A DNA stretch of 51,034 nt from Deltaproteobacteria bacterium (GTDB taxonomy: Bacteria; Desulfobacterota; Syntrophia; Syntrophales; JAAYKM01): positions 1-51,034 of the forward strand of contig JAAYKM010000025.1 in assembly GCA_012522415.1 (NCBI GenBank). The letters are read 5' to 3'. Both the position numbers and the translations under genes were made by a program. The notes beneath the pieces are model-generated. The model made no database searches and was not told where the DNA came from. It saw only the letters and a list, made by a program, of their open reading frames with translations. Below are positions 8,265 through 17,270 of the stretch, one piece after another. Position 1 is the first letter of the stretch, and the number at the start of each line of letters is the position of its first letter.

Positions 8265-9008
8265 ATGAAAACCTTGGTGCGCATCCATTTGTTTCTTTTT
8301 GTGATGTTCCTGGCGCTCGGCCCCGTCGCTTGCACAAGGTCTGAAACCAAAATTCAACCCCTGAAAATGCCATCCGCCTACCCTAATGCCGTTCAGGTCG
8401 GGGATGCCTTGGTGGGGGCCGAAGCCTACAACGATAGCAGGAAAGCGGGGGAAGCCTTTGGATTTGACATCCGAGGGGCCGGTATTCTCCCGGTGCGGGT
8501 GGTCTTCGACAACAAGGGAAGTGCCCCCTTAGAAATCATTTCTTCCCAGACGTTTCTCCTGGATGCCGAAAATAATGCCTGGCCAGTACTGGAGCAGCGT
8601 ATCGCCTTCGAGAGATTGAGCAAAAAAACGGAGATGGGAGAAGTCCTTCCTCAGGGAGCGAAATATGGTGCCTTGGGTGGCCTTACAGGAGGTATCGTCG
8701 GGGCGGCCGTCGGGATAGTTTCCGGTTCAAATGTGGGAGATGCCGCCATGAAGGGTGCGGCGGCAGGGGCGGCGGCCGGTGCGGTCCTTGGCGGTGCGAA
8801 GGGCTTAACAGATGGGGAAGTCCGGGAGCGAATACACGCTGATCTGTCAAAAGGTTCTCTGGAAAACAGGCCGGTCAGACCCATGGAAATTGCCTATGGC
8901 TTCATATTTTTTCCGGGAGAATCCAAGGAAGCCAAGGAGTTGCGAATACAGGTTCGAAATGCCCTATCCGGTGAGATCTATCACCTGAATATGAAGCTGG
9001 AACCCTGA
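8265..9008 (+). CDS. probable lipoprotein with glycine-zipper region, function unknown
   Basis: The first 24 residues form a basic, then hydrophobic signal ending in Gly-Pro-Val-Ala-Cys. This is lipobox-like, but with Pro at -3 it is not canonical, so lipidation is likely rather than certain. Residues about 135-185 are an alternating Gly/Ala segment (GGLTGGIVGAAVG, then GAAAGAAAGAVLGG) of the glycine-zipper type found in outer-membrane and small membrane-inserting lipoproteins. The rest looks like beta structure. A GGAGGG site precedes the ATG. The gene converges on pyrD with a gap of only 12 bases, and no terminator is visible there. I do not recognise a specific family. Confidence 0.7.
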   Translation: MKTLVRIHLFLFVMFLALGPVACTRSETKIQPLKMPSAYPNAVQVGDALVGAEAYNDSRKAGEAFGFDIRGAGILPVRVVFDNKGSAPLEIISSQTFLLDAENNAWPVLEQRIAFERLSKKTEMGEVLPQGAKYGALGGLTGGIVGAAVGIVSGSNVGDAAMKGAAAGAAAGAVLGGAKGLTDGEVRERIHADLSKGSLENRPVRPMEIAYGFIFFPGESKEAKELRIQVRNALSGEIYHLNMKLEP

Positions 9009-9020
9009 ATTCATTTTGGC

Positions 9021-9962
9021 TCAGCATTGGAGTGTGCCGATCAGATCGTGAACACTCCGGATTTGCTGTCTGTCCATGAAGGCGATGATCCCCTTTAAAA
9101 TATGAATACTCGCCTGTGGATTGATGAAATTCGCTGTCCCTATCTGTACGGCCGTTGCTCCCGCTATGAGAAATTCCAGGGCGTCATTTGCATCCATGAT
9201 ACCGCCGATTCCGATCACCGGAATGGAGACACGGTTGGCAACCTGCCAGACCATGCGCAGGGCAACCGGTTTAATGGCCGGTCCGGAAAGTCCCCCGATA
9301 ATGTTTTTGAGATGAGGGACACGTTTTTCAATATCAATGGACATGCCGGTGATGGTATTGATCAGTGAGACCGCATTTGCACCGGCCGCCTCGACGGCTT
9401 CAGCAATCAAGGCGACATCAGTGACATTCGGCGTCAGCTTGACGATAACCGGAAGGGCGGTAACCGACTTGACGCGTTTCACCACGTCCATCGCCATCTC
9501 CGGATGTGACCCAAAGGCAATTCCCCCCTTGCTGACATTAGGACAGGAGATATTGACCTCAAGTCCATGCAGCCCGGTCGCATCGTTCAATAACTCGGCA
9601 ATCCGCTGATAATCCTCGGCATTATCTCCAAGAATGTTTGCAATAACAGGGACGTCAAACGTCCGTAGGAAGGGAAGCTTGTCTTCGATAAAGGCGTGTA
9701 CCCCCACGTTTTGCAAACCGATGGCATTGAGCATGCCGCTGGCGGTTTCGATAATACGGGGGGGAGGGTTCCCCATCCGTGGTTCAAGAGACAGCCCCTT
9801 GACAACGATGGCTCCCAGCGCGTTCAGGTCAAGAAAAGGGGCATATTCTTCGCCGTAGCCGAAGGTTCCCGAAGCCGTTATGATGGGGTTTTTTATTTTT
9901 ACTCCCCCGATATCGACAGATAAATCGAAATCAGATTGCATGATACACATCCTGTCATTCAT
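9021..9962 (-). CDS. pyrD: dihydroorotate dehydrogenase B, catalytic subunit
   Basis: Oxidises dihydroorotate to orotate in pyrimidine synthesis. The class 1B form works as a complex with PyrK and passes electrons to NAD+. The catalytic base is the cysteine of NISCPN (Cys140 from the ATG used here); classes 2 and 1A differ at or around this point. The FMN-binding barrel elements (ITASGTFGYG at the N terminus, IGIGGI and GATAVQIGTA near the C terminus) are present. I chose the ATG at 9962 because it overlaps the pyrK stop as ATGA; an in-frame GTG at 9968 and an ATG at 9950 are alternatives. About 313 aa. Confidence 0.93.
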   Translation of the reverse strand: MNDRMCIMQSDFDLSVDIGGVKIKNPIITASGTFGYGEEYAPFLDLNALGAIVVKGLSLEPRMGNPPPRIIETASGMLNAIGLQNVGVHAFIEDKLPFLRTFDVPVIANILGDNAEDYQRIAELLNDATGLHGLEVNISCPNVSKGGIAFGSHPEMAMDVVKRVKSVTALPVIVKLTPNVTDVALIAEAVEAAGANAVSLINTITGMSIDIEKRVPHLKNIIGGLSGPAIKPVALRMVWQVANRVSIPVIGIGGIMDANDALEFLIAGATAVQIGTANFINPQASIHILKGIIAFMDRQQIRSVHDLIGTLQC

Positions 9963-10810
9963 TTCCACAACAGGCCCCTGAGGTCAAAAACAGGTCCGTC
10001 TGAACAAACCTGATGATATGCCCACTCGGAAGACGGGTCACGGACCTTGATCGAACATCCCAAGCAGGCACCGATGCCGCATGCCATCCGTTCTTCCATG
10101 GAAACACGGCAGGGGATCGATGTCGGTTGCAGCAACTGTGCAAGCGTCCTGATCATGGGTGTCGGTCCACAGGAATAAATACATGTTTTATTCTCATCGA
10201 ACCTTGGAAGATCGCGTCGGAGCAGATCGGTTATGGTCCCTTTGAAGCCCGCGCTGCCATCATCGGTGGCTATCCGCACATCCGAACAGAGATGTTTGAT
10301 TTTCTCAAGACCGACCAGTGTTGAGGACGTTTCCGCACCGTAATAAAATGTCATTTTTCGTGTTTCCGGTTTTTCGATCGGTCTTTCCCTACTGGGATCC
10401 AGGTTCTTCACCAGGTATTCCAGAAAATAGGATAACGGCGCCGCCCCAATTCCCCCCGCCAAAAGAATGATATGCGAGCGCTCCGGCATGATATCAAAAT
10501 GCTTCCCGAGAGGACCGAGAATATCCACCGTGTCGCCTGCAACCAGGCGTGACAGGGCCGTGGTGCCTTTGCCCACTACACGATACAGAAATTCAAGGAC
10601 CGTTCCCGCTTCCGTCTGAAAAACGCCATACAGACCGAGGGGTCTTCTCAGCAGCGGGTCTTGAACCCCCTGTTTTCGTATCATCATAAATTGTCCCGGA
10701 AGGGCTGAGTCAAGCCGTGTCGATAAGAGAACCGACATAACAAGGTAATCCTCAGCAATCTGTTCGTTTTCGATGATTTTTCCTGAATCCAAATGGATTG
10801 TCATGGTCAT
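9959..10810 (-). CDS. pyrK: dihydroorotate dehydrogenase B, electron transfer subunit
   Basis: FAD and [2Fe-2S] protein that carries electrons from PyrD to NAD+. The FAD-binding motif RRPLGLYG is near residue 55, the NAD-binding loop is LLAGGIGAAPL in the middle, and the iron-sulfur ligands are Cys244, Cys249, Cys252 and Cys269 near the C terminus. The length of 283 aa is slightly longer than most PyrK. It overlaps pyrD by 4 bases, as expected for subunits of one complex, and follows rimI by 3 bases. Confidence 0.93.
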   Translation of the reverse strand: MTMTIHLDSGKIIENEQIAEDYLVMSVLLSTRLDSALPGQFMMIRKQGVQDPLLRRPLGLYGVFQTEAGTVLEFLYRVVGKGTTALSRLVAGDTVDILGPLGKHFDIMPERSHIILLAGGIGAAPLSYFLEYLVKNLDPSRERPIEKPETRKMTFYYGAETSSTLVGLEKIKHLCSDVRIATDDGSAGFKGTITDLLRRDLPRFDENKTCIYSCGPTPMIRTLAQLLQPTSIPCRVSMEERMACGIGACLGCSIKVRDPSSEWAYHQVCSDGPVFDLRGLLWK

Positions 10811-10813
10811 GTC

Positions 10814-11275
10814 TTAATGTCCGTCGATCTGAAAAGTCATGATCAAAGCGTCTTCCCGGGTGTCCGTGTAGTATCCCTTTCTGATGCCGGCCATGACAAA
10901 GTTGAATTTTTTATATAAGTTCAAGGCCGGTTCATTGGAAGGCCGCACTTCCAGTGAACCGTCTTTCACCTTTCCCAGGGCGCAGATCCTCATCATTTCT
11001 CTGATGAGGAGGACGCCAATTCCGTGACCACGAAGATCATTCTTTACGGCAATTCGTTGAAGTTGCACCTCATCATGCAATATCCAAAAGATGATATAAC
11101 CAGCAATCCCCTGATGGGGGAGACGAGCGACCAGATGACGTGAAAAAGGCAGGACCAATTCCTGCCTAAACATATCCCCTGTCCACTGACTCTGAAAAGC
11201 CGTCTCTTCGATGGCCAGGATTGATGGCAGATCACGAATAGTCATCGTTTTAAATTGCAGACCGCACGGAATCAT
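10814..11275 (-). CDS. rimI: GNAT N-acetyltransferase, RimI type
   Basis: Ribosomal-protein-alanine acetyltransferase family. RimI of E. coli acetylates the N terminus of protein S18. The acetyl-CoA loop is RGHGIG, inside LQRIAVKNDLRGHGIG, and the C terminus has the NEPALNLYKKFNF helix followed by GIRKGYY, both typical of RimI. At 153 aa the length fits. Its start overlaps the PTS IIC stop (ATGA), and pyrK follows after 3 bases, so it appears to be translated with them although the functions are unrelated. A general protein N-acetyltransferase role is also possible. Confidence 0.82.
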   Translation of the reverse strand: MIPCGLQFKTMTIRDLPSILAIEETAFQSQWTGDMFRQELVLPFSRHLVARLPHQGIAGYIIFWILHDEVQLQRIAVKNDLRGHGIGVLLIREMMRICALGKVKDGSLEVRPSNEPALNLYKKFNFVMAGIRKGYYTDTREDALIMTFQIDGH

Positions 11276-12015
11276 GTTTTTCTCAGAATCTCCAGTGTCA
11301 GTACGGAAATCAGAAATACGGTTGAAAAATAAAGAAGGGTTTTCCGATGCTGTGTCGTGGTTAGAACGGCGGCCACACCGATCAGGGGAAGGGCGTAATA
11401 GGAATAAAAAAGAGCCCTCTCCGCAGCCTGGGGAAGGGCATCATAAAACGGGGGGATGTATATCAGCCCGAATATGAGGGGCAGCGTTATCATGGAGAAA
11501 GTATAAAGGAAGTAAACCATAATGGGCAAGGTTGGTGTAGGGGGCTCGAAAGAACCGTCCGTTGATTCGATTTGTTTAAGGGCTTTTTCCGACAAACCTT
11601 CGTTGAATCGTGCGATCTGCGCTTCGAGTTTCTGACCCAGGAAACCAAGGGGGAGATAAAAGAGAATACACAGGGCAATCATTTCCTGATGAATCCGGGG
11701 CATGTTTTGAACCATTGGGATGACTGTCAGGGTGGAAACGGCGGCAACGATGGAATCGTTGGGCGGCAAATAGGTCCCAAGCGGGGCCTTGTTGCACCAA
11801 AAGAGCTCGATTACGGCTCCGACAAAAAGACCTGTAAGGACATTGCCCAGAATCAGCCCGATGATCGGCGCAATAACGATCGGCCTGGACAGCATCGTCT
11901 GGAAAACGATCCGGTCCAGACAGAGGATCGTTGCCGCGAGCGTCGCCCAGACGAGCCTGTTGAAAACGATCGTATCTATCGCTATTGCATCCATTTCATC
12001 AAAGCAGCGTGCCAA
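11272..12015 (-). CDS. PTS system mannose/fructose/sorbose family IIC-like membrane component
   Basis: A hydrophobic protein of 247 aa with about six or seven predicted membrane segments. The stretches RPIVIAPIIGLILGN and GLFVGAVIELFWCNKAPLGTYLPPNDS match the start of EIIC of the mannose family, the sugar-channel half. No IID partner is encoded here, so transport cannot be assumed; in Desulfobacterota such incomplete systems may be regulatory. The start used is TTG at 12015; an ATG at 11994 giving MDAIAIDT is an alternative and neither has a strong ribosome-binding site. It lies between the CARDB gene (23-base gap) and rimI (4-base overlap). Confidence 0.78.
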   Translation of the reverse strand: MARCFDEMDAIAIDTIVFNRLVWATLAATILCLDRIVFQTMLSRPIVIAPIIGLILGNVLTGLFVGAVIELFWCNKAPLGTYLPPNDSIVAAVSTLTVIPMVQNMPRIHQEMIALCILFYLPLGFLGQKLEAQIARFNEGLSEKALKQIESTDGSFEPPTPTLPIMVYFLYTFSMITLPLIFGLIYIPPFYDALPQAAERALFYSYYALPLIGVAAVLTTTQHRKTLLYFSTVFLISVLTLEILRKT

Positions 12016-12038
12016 GCAGGTAAGGAGTCATCAAATTT

Positions 12039-13070
12039 TCACTTAGTACTGTCACGGTATTCTTTCGGCCATATTCTCTGCAGCGTTGTAAAGGGCGTCG
12101 ATCCGGGTTTTTCGGGTAAAATTTTCACTTTTATCTCATAGGTTCCGGCCGGGCCCGTTATCCCGCTGTATGTGACGATGCGTGTTCTTCTCGGAGGAAT
12201 GCCCCTGTCGATGGTTTTCGTTCCAACGGGGAAGGGGCAGGCCGGTCCACCGCTTATCACTCTGCATTCGAGGGAATATTGCATACCCGGTTCTTGGGTG
12301 ATCCTACCCTTGTTGATAAACCGGATCGTAAAATTAAAGGGTGCGTTTTCCTTAAGCCGTGGGGGTTGTGTCATGATGCTCTGAACGGAGATTTCTGGCA
12401 CAACCTTGGGAGGAGTGCTTGCCTGCACCTGCGTATTTTGTGGGCCGGGAAGGGCACTTGCCTGTACCTGCGTATTTTGTGGGCCCGGAGGGGCAAAACC
12501 CGATATGGGTCCCCGCTTGACCTTCTTTTCCAAGGTCGCCATCTGTCTGAACTTTTCGGATGGCACATACCGAAGGGATATGCCTTCCGTATATTGTGAA
12601 CTGAGACTGTTGTTACTGTAGGTGACCTCCTCGAAACTGCGGTTGGGGTTCACCTGTGCGGAAAAACGGTATTTCACTCCTTTTTCCGGTGCTTCGATCG
12701 AAGGAGAGTTCCAGACCACCTGGGTGCCGGTTATGTCTCCCGGACGCGGCCACAGGCCCCCGATATAGTAATTATTGGTTAAACCGGCTGGACAGGAACC
12801 CGTTATTCCACCCTTCTCCATGGAGCAGGAAACATTGAGCGTCGTCTGGTTTGAAACGGCCGTCCCCCGATTACTCACGGTCCAGACAAAAGACAAATGC
12901 CTTGTGGGGTAGGTGACCCCATCGGTACTGGCCTCACCCGGAGCAATCTGAACGACTTCGAATTTGTCGACGACAAGATCGGGAAGATCTTTCGCTGACA
13001 GGTCATTGATAAAAATCGACAAGCCGAACAGAAAAAAGACAGACAAAAAAATTTTTCCGATTTTCAGCAT
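12039..13070 (-). CDS. secreted CARDB-like protein, function unknown
   Basis: Residues 1-26 form a signal peptide ending in Leu-Ser-Ala, so the 343-aa protein is exported. Residues about 30-150 (DLVVDKFEV, then FVWTVSNRGTAVSNQTTLNV and YRFSAQVNPNRSFEEVTYSNN) look like a CARDB domain, an immunoglobulin-like fold often involved in adhesion. A second similar domain covers about 235-335. Between them is a Pro/Gln-rich linker with a 13-residue tandem repeat. The start has a GGGAGG site 7 bases upstream. Its place between PTS genes is odd and gives no clue to function. There is no LPXTG or autotransporter signal. Confidence 0.65.
   Translation of the reverse strand: MLKIGKIFLSVFFLFGLSIFINDLSAKDLPDLVVDKFEVVQIAPGEASTDGVTYPTRHLSFVWTVSNRGTAVSNQTTLNVSCSMEKGGITGSCPAGLTNNYYIGGLWPRPGDITGTQVVWNSPSIEAPEKGVKYRFSAQVNPNRSFEEVTYSNNSLSSQYTEGISLRYVPSEKFRQMATLEKKVKRGPISGFAPPGPQNTQVQASALPGPQNTQVQASTPPKVVPEISVQSIMTQPPRLKENAPFNFTIRFINKGRITQEPGMQYSLECRVISGGPACPFPVGTKTIDRGIPPRRTRIVTYSGITGPAGTYEIKVKILPEKPGSTPFTTLQRIWPKEYRDSTK
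12421..12498. repeat. 39-bp tandem repeat, two units, inside the CARDB gene
   Basis: Units at 12421-12459 and 12460-12498 differ at a few positions and share CCTGCGTATTTTGTGGGCC. They encode two copies of PGPQNTQVQAS in the linker between the two CARDB-like domains. The 39-base period keeps the frame, so copy number could change linker length without breaking the gene. Confidence 0.85.
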
Positions 13071-13442
13071 GTGCGCCTCCCTGTTTCAAACAAATCGTAA
13101 AGCATCACCTTTCAATCTATTACCGGATCCCTCAATCGTATTCATTTTAACGGCCCGTGGGAAATAAATAGCCAACGGCGCTAAAGTTTCTAACACGTAT
13201 TTCGTCGTCTCCTGTTCATGGAGATCCCCATCATGGTCGCATACCCTGCCTGACTGGCCCACCCGGGGTTGAACAAGGGGAAACACCCATATTCTGCTTT
13301 CTTGTGTGAATCATACGGCAACTTTCGCCCTGATTTCTCCGATCCAATGGCCGTCCCTAACCCTTTCCGGCCAAGACCGGCAATCCCCGTAATTTTTAAA
13401 CAGGCCTACGCTCTATCATAAAACATGTGATGGTATAAAAAG
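13071..13442. other. 372-bp intergenic region
   Basis: Lies between the IIB stop and the CARDB start, both on the minus strand. It must hold the CARDB leader, with its GGGAGG site at about 13075-13082, and possibly its promoter, but I found no convincing -35/-10 pair. A short CCGG-TCTTGG-CCGG inverted repeat near 13367-13380 has no following T-run on either strand. The one 66-codon open frame here has no ribosome-binding site and no recognisable product. Confidence 0.5.
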
Positions 13443-13940
13443 TCAGGAAGAAAATTTTCTGAGGATTTCCCGTATATCGCCTGACCTTTCTTTCGGGACA
13501 CGACGGATATCGATCCGGACGCCCAGTTCTTTGATCAAGGTGGAGAGTTGTCCGATATCTTCATTACTAAGAAATACGGATGGCGAGCAGCAGATGGCGC
13601 AGTTTTCACTGTGCACATTGCCGATGTTCAGAGACTCGAAACGAAACCCCAAGTTAAAAGATCGGAGGGCATCATGGATATTGCAGAACAGCACGATGGC
13701 TTTTTCGCCTTTTTCCCGTTGGAAGGGATGGATTTCGACGAAATCTGATATTGTATGGATGAAAAGATCTATACTTCTCGGCAAAGCCATACGGATGACT
13801 GTTTCCCTGAAGAAATCTCCGGCCAGGGTGTCATCAGCAATAATGATGCACGTCGCTTCTGTATATGGAATCCACGCCTCGAGGATTTGACCATGCACCA
13901 AGCGATTATCGACCCGCACCAGAGCTATGTCAAAAGACAT
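13443..13940 (-). CDS. PTS system mannose-family IIB component
   Basis: Cytoplasmic phosphocarrier that takes a phosphate from IIA onto a histidine and normally hands it to sugar. The N terminus VRVDNRLVHGQ is the family signature, with the phosphorylated residue His16. The length of 165 aa is normal for a single IIB domain. It follows IIA by 8 bases and is separated from the IIC gene by the CARDB gene and a 372-base gap. With no IID in view, a signalling role is at least as likely as transport. Confidence 0.9.
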   Translation of the reverse strand: MSFDIALVRVDNRLVHGQILEAWIPYTEATCIIIADDTLAGDFFRETVIRMALPRSIDLFIHTISDFVEIHPFQREKGEKAIVLFCNIHDALRSFNLGFRFESLNIGNVHSENCAICCSPSVFLSNEDIGQLSTLIKELGVRIDIRRVPKERSGDIREILRKFSS

Positions 13941-13948
13941 CTTGCCAT

Positions 13949-14359
13949 TTAACCCGATAACTTTTTGTTCAATACGTCACTCGCCGAATAGATGTTTTTC
14001 TTGCCGTACTCGCAGATAAAAGACGCATATTCTTTCAAGGCCATACCTTCCTTGACATCGGATAACTTAAGCATCATGGGCAAATTGACCCCGGTGACCA
14101 CTTCGATTTTGCCCTCTTTCAAAAAGGACAGGGAAATATTGGAGGGCGTTCCGCCGAAAAGATCTGTTAGAATCAACACCCCCTGACCCTGATCCAGTTT
14201 TTTGATCGCCTGGTTCAATTCCTTGTTGATCTGCTCGACGCTTTTGGTTTGATCAACTGAAACGTGGAGGACATTTTTAAGCGTTCCTTTGATTATCTCT
14301 GCGGCATTGATGAGTTCGCGTCCGAGATTTCCATGTGTCGTTATCAGTACACCAATCAT
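13949..14359 (-). CDS. PTS system mannose-family IIA component
   Basis: Phosphocarrier of the EIIA-Man family, phosphorylated by HPr on His9 in ITTHGNLG. The 136-aa length and the VLILTDLFGGTPSN stretch in the middle are characteristic. It is the first gene of the minus-strand run IIA-IIB-CARDB-IIC-rimI-pyrK-pyrD and has a promoter-like element upstream. The usual companions in this phylum (rapZ, hprK, HPr, enzyme I) are not adjacent. Confidence 0.92.
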   Translation of the reverse strand: MIGVLITTHGNLGRELINAAEIIKGTLKNVLHVSVDQTKSVEQINKELNQAIKKLDQGQGVLILTDLFGGTPSNISLSFLKEGKIEVVTGVNLPMMLKLSDVKEGMALKEYASFICEYGKKNIYSASDVLNKKLSG

Positions 14360-14392
14360 CCGATCCCCCTATTGCTGATAATGCCAGAGGTT

Positions 14393-14421
14393 ACGCTAAT
14401 GGATTGACCTCGAAATGTCAA
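14393..14421 (-). promoter_or_regulatory. putative sigma70 promoter for the PTS IIA operon
   Basis: On the minus strand, a perfect TTGACA (14416-14421) is followed after exactly 17 bases by TAGCGT (14393-14398), a 3-of-6 -10 match. It is 34 bases upstream of the IIA start codon in a divergent intergenic region. Confidence 0.45.
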
Positions 14422-14509
14422 GGCGAATCGTTTCCGAGGCGTGTACCGAACGAGGGGCAGGGGACCATGTTCCGTTACCCACAGGAATATTGTTTTGTTC
14501 CGGCGGGAA

Positions 14510-14536
14510 TTGCATTAAGATGGGTGGCATTATAAT
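14510..14536 (+). promoter_or_regulatory. putative sigma70 promoter for the Nudix gene
   Basis: TTGCAT at 14510-14515 and a perfect TATAAT at 14531-14536 are separated by 15 bases. The start codon lies 30 bases further on, after an AAGGAAAGGA ribosome-binding site. The spacer is a little short, but the -10 box is ideal. Confidence 0.5.
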
Positions 14537-14566
14537 GTATGCGGTATTGCAAGGAAAGGATGAGCC

Positions 14567-15004
14567 ATGAAACAAAAATGTCCCCACTGTGGCGGAGAGA
14601 TGATCCGCTATAAAAACCCCCTTCCGACCGTGGACATCATCATTGAAATTCCCGAAAAGGGCATCGTCTTGATCAACAGAAAAAACCCGCCGTACGGGTG
14701 GGCCATCCCGGGCGGTTTCGTGGATTACGGCGAGTCACTGGAAGAGGCGGCCATGCGGGAGGCGCTGGAGGAAACAGGTCTTCGAGTCAAACTGAAACGA
14801 CAAATGCACACCTATTCAGATCCCCTAAGGGATCCTCGACACCATACGATTACGACAGTCTTTATTGCGAGGGCAAACGGTGTTCCCGTGGCCGGGGATG
14901 ACGCGCAAGAAGCAGGGGTTTTCAAAGAGCGTGATTTGCCCGCGACGATTGTATTCGACCATCGTGAGATTCTTCTTGATTACTTTAGACAGTCAACACC
15001 ATGA
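14567..15004 (+). CDS. Nudix hydrolase
   Basis: Hydrolyses a nucleoside diphosphate linked to another group; the substrate cannot be told from the sequence. The Nudix box is complete from Gly50 to Leu72, with Glu56, Arg64-Glu65 and Glu68-Glu69. The N terminus has one CPHCGG knuckle, resembling half of a zinc ribbon as found in NudC- or ADP-ribose-pyrophosphatase-like members. Length 145 aa. It is divergent from the PTS operon and appears monocistronic with its own promoter. Confidence 0.9.
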   Translation: MKQKCPHCGGEMIRYKNPLPTVDIIIEIPEKGIVLINRKNPPYGWAIPGGFVDYGESLEEAAMREALEETGLRVKLKRQMHTYSDPLRDPRHHTITTVFIARANGVPVAGDDAQEAGVFKERDLPATIVFDHREILLDYFRQSTP

Positions 15005-15164
15005 GAGGAAGTGTCTGACCGGGTTGATATGCCGGTGATGAAGGGGGCTGTCATCTCCTGTTCGTCCGGGGGACAGCATGATTTTCCCCCTGTTCCGCTT
15101 TCATTCAACCCCCGTGGGTCATTGATGACGGGAAGTTTTTCCCCGATTCGAATGCGCATCGTCG

Positions 15165-17039
15165 TTATCCCTGTTCGGCGGTCTGTTTCCACATTTTTTC
15201 GGCCAAACCGGAATAGCGGTTGAGCTTACGGGAAAGGGTGGCTGACAGAACCTCCTTTCGCGCACAGATGGTGAGAAACCGTTTCGTTCTGGTGATACCT
15301 GTGTAGAGCAGTTCTCGACTCAAAACGGGCAAATCGGAGTCGGGCAGAAAAAGAAACACGTCGTCGTACTCCGATCCCTGACTTTTGTGGACCGTCATGG
15401 CAAAGGCCGTTTCATGCTCCGGCAAGGTGAAAGGCGATACCCGACGTATCCTGCCGCCGCTTTCAAGAAAGAATACGGAAAATTGATTCTCATCACCCTG
15501 ATGGGAGAGCATGATTCCCAGATCTCCATTGAATAACTGGCGGCCATAGTCGTTACGCGTGATCATGACGGCTTTCCCGGGATAATTTTTTCTCCCCGTT
15601 CGATACTGTCCGGATACATTCTTCACATACATCTCCATGAGATGATTTAAGTGCGTGGTACCAAAAAGACCGCCGTGAACAGCACACAAGACCCGGAAAG
15701 TTTCAAAAAAAGAAAATATATCTGATGCATCGGCCCCTTCGTTGACCATCTTCACATATTGATCCAGATACTTCCCGATTCTTTGGTTGACCACTTGCCT
15801 CAATTCATCGGGTTCCCGCAACTGGAGCCATTGGATGGCATCCGTTTCAGACGCGAGAAGATCAAAAAAAGATTCGGCTTTCCCTGAAATAACGCTTCTT
15901 TTGAGCTGCCCGAGTGCGCCGGCATCATCCATTCGGTAATTCGTTTTCAACTCGACCATGCAGTCGGGAAGAGGAGACGCATGGTGCGACACAGCCGGCA
16001 GAGCCCGCCCCCCTGCATATTTTTGGACGACATCGATAAAATTTTCACTAAAGCGGTCCGGATCCTCCGTCTGACAGATATCGTCGAGAACGGCCCCCGC
16101 CTCTACGGAAGAAAGCTGATGAGGATCGCCCAGGAGAATCAACCGGGCAGAGGGTGAAATGGCCTCAAGGAGGTGAGACATCATCGGCAGGTCGATCATG
16201 GAGGCTTCATCCACGATGACAATGTCGTACGGCAAGGGGTTGCCGGCGGAAAAAGCAAAACGGGTGCCCGCGGCGTTGCTTCCCAGGAGGCGATGAATCG
16301 TTGAAGCGTCCTCTGGAATTTGATTTTTGATGTTGTTCGAGCAGGGAAGGATGGCCTTGGCACGAACGATGGCATCCTGCAGTCGTATGGCGGCCTTTGC
16401 CGTCGGTGCCGCAAGAACCGCCTTGGAGCCGGTTGTCCCGCATATTTCCAGAATGAAAGCGAGAATCCGCGCCACAGCCGTGGTTTTCCCCGTTCCGGGG
16501 CTCCCTGAAATGAGGCAGAAATCATGGATCAGGGTGATCAGGGCGGCTATGACCTGCCTTTGCGGGTAGCCTTCCTGATCAAACGGTTCCGGAAAAATGC
16601 GGTTGATAAGATCACGGCATGCCTCCATCGATATATCCGCAAGCAAGGCCTGTCTCCTCGTGGCCAATTCGACCAGGCGCTCCGCCACGATTCTTTCATA
16701 GTTCCAGTATCGATAGGTGTACAGCCTGTTTGCCTCATCCAGAATCAGGGGCTTGAACTCTCCGGGTTTCCCCACAACGGGAGAACGTTTCAGGGTGGTC
16801 CCCCATGCTACCGCGTCGGGAGAAGACACCGGCGTCCGGCCGTCAGGAAGAAACACCTGATTCTCCACGGCATGAAGGTTCAGGCAGGTATGGCCGTTTA
16901 TGATTGCCTCCGTGACGAGGAAGGCCGCAAGATGTAAATCCGGTGAATGAACGCCGTGCAAACGCATAACAAAGTCAGCGAAATGACGAGATATGGAACT
17001 GTAGGCTGGGTCCGTTGCCTGCGATTGTAAGACGGCCAT
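15165..17039 (-). CDS. recD: exodeoxyribonuclease V alpha subunit (RecD-type helicase)
   Basis: Superfamily 1B 5'-3' helicase, in RecBCD the faster motor that unwinds DNA ends. An N-terminal regulatory domain (about residues 1-150) precedes the P-loop GSPGTGKT at 179-186. Walker B is IVDEASMIDLPMM, and the C-terminal UvrD-like motif is MTVHKSQGSEYDDVF. The 624-aa length and the N-terminal domain fit RecD1 (the RecBCD subunit) better than the longer RecD2. recB and recC are not next to it. The gene stands alone, with the Nudix gene converging from the other side. Confidence 0.88.
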   Translation of the reverse strand: MAVLQSQATDPAYSSISRHFADFVMRLHGVHSPDLHLAAFLVTEAIINGHTCLNLHAVENQVFLPDGRTPVSSPDAVAWGTTLKRSPVVGKPGEFKPLILDEANRLYTYRYWNYERIVAERLVELATRRQALLADISMEACRDLINRIFPEPFDQEGYPQRQVIAALITLIHDFCLISGSPGTGKTTAVARILAFILEICGTTGSKAVLAAPTAKAAIRLQDAIVRAKAILPCSNNIKNQIPEDASTIHRLLGSNAAGTRFAFSAGNPLPYDIVIVDEASMIDLPMMSHLLEAISPSARLILLGDPHQLSSVEAGAVLDDICQTEDPDRFSENFIDVVQKYAGGRALPAVSHHASPLPDCMVELKTNYRMDDAGALGQLKRSVISGKAESFFDLLASETDAIQWLQLREPDELRQVVNQRIGKYLDQYVKMVNEGADASDIFSFFETFRVLCAVHGGLFGTTHLNHLMEMYVKNVSGQYRTGRKNYPGKAVMITRNDYGRQLFNGDLGIMLSHQGDENQFSVFFLESGGRIRRVSPFTLPEHETAFAMTVHKSQGSEYDDVFLFLPDSDLPVLSRELLYTGITRTKRFLTICARKEVLSATLSRKLNRYSGLAEKMWKQTAEQG

Positions 17040-17270
17040 ATTTATTCCCCGTTAAATTATCGTTGAAAGGGAATGGGATTGGATTTTACGAGTGTCGCCG
17101 ATGATAACACAAAAAAACGGCGGAACCTGTTTTATTTTGAGGGATGCTCCCGTCAATGAAGTTTTGTAGCGGATGATTGCATTCTCCTCACTTCGGAACA
17201 TACCCTTTTGGCCCTGAACCTTTGCTGTGAAGCCGGGGCGGAATCATGGATGCGAGGCCGTCGAAAGACT

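Noticed and set aside
12421-12498. CRISPR-like repeat
   Set aside because: Only two units with no spacers; they code in frame within a larger gene.
15005-15164. Terminator between the converging Nudix and recD genes
   Set aside because: A GCTGTC/GACAGC inverted repeat is present, but the loop is about 19 bases and no T-run follows on either strand.
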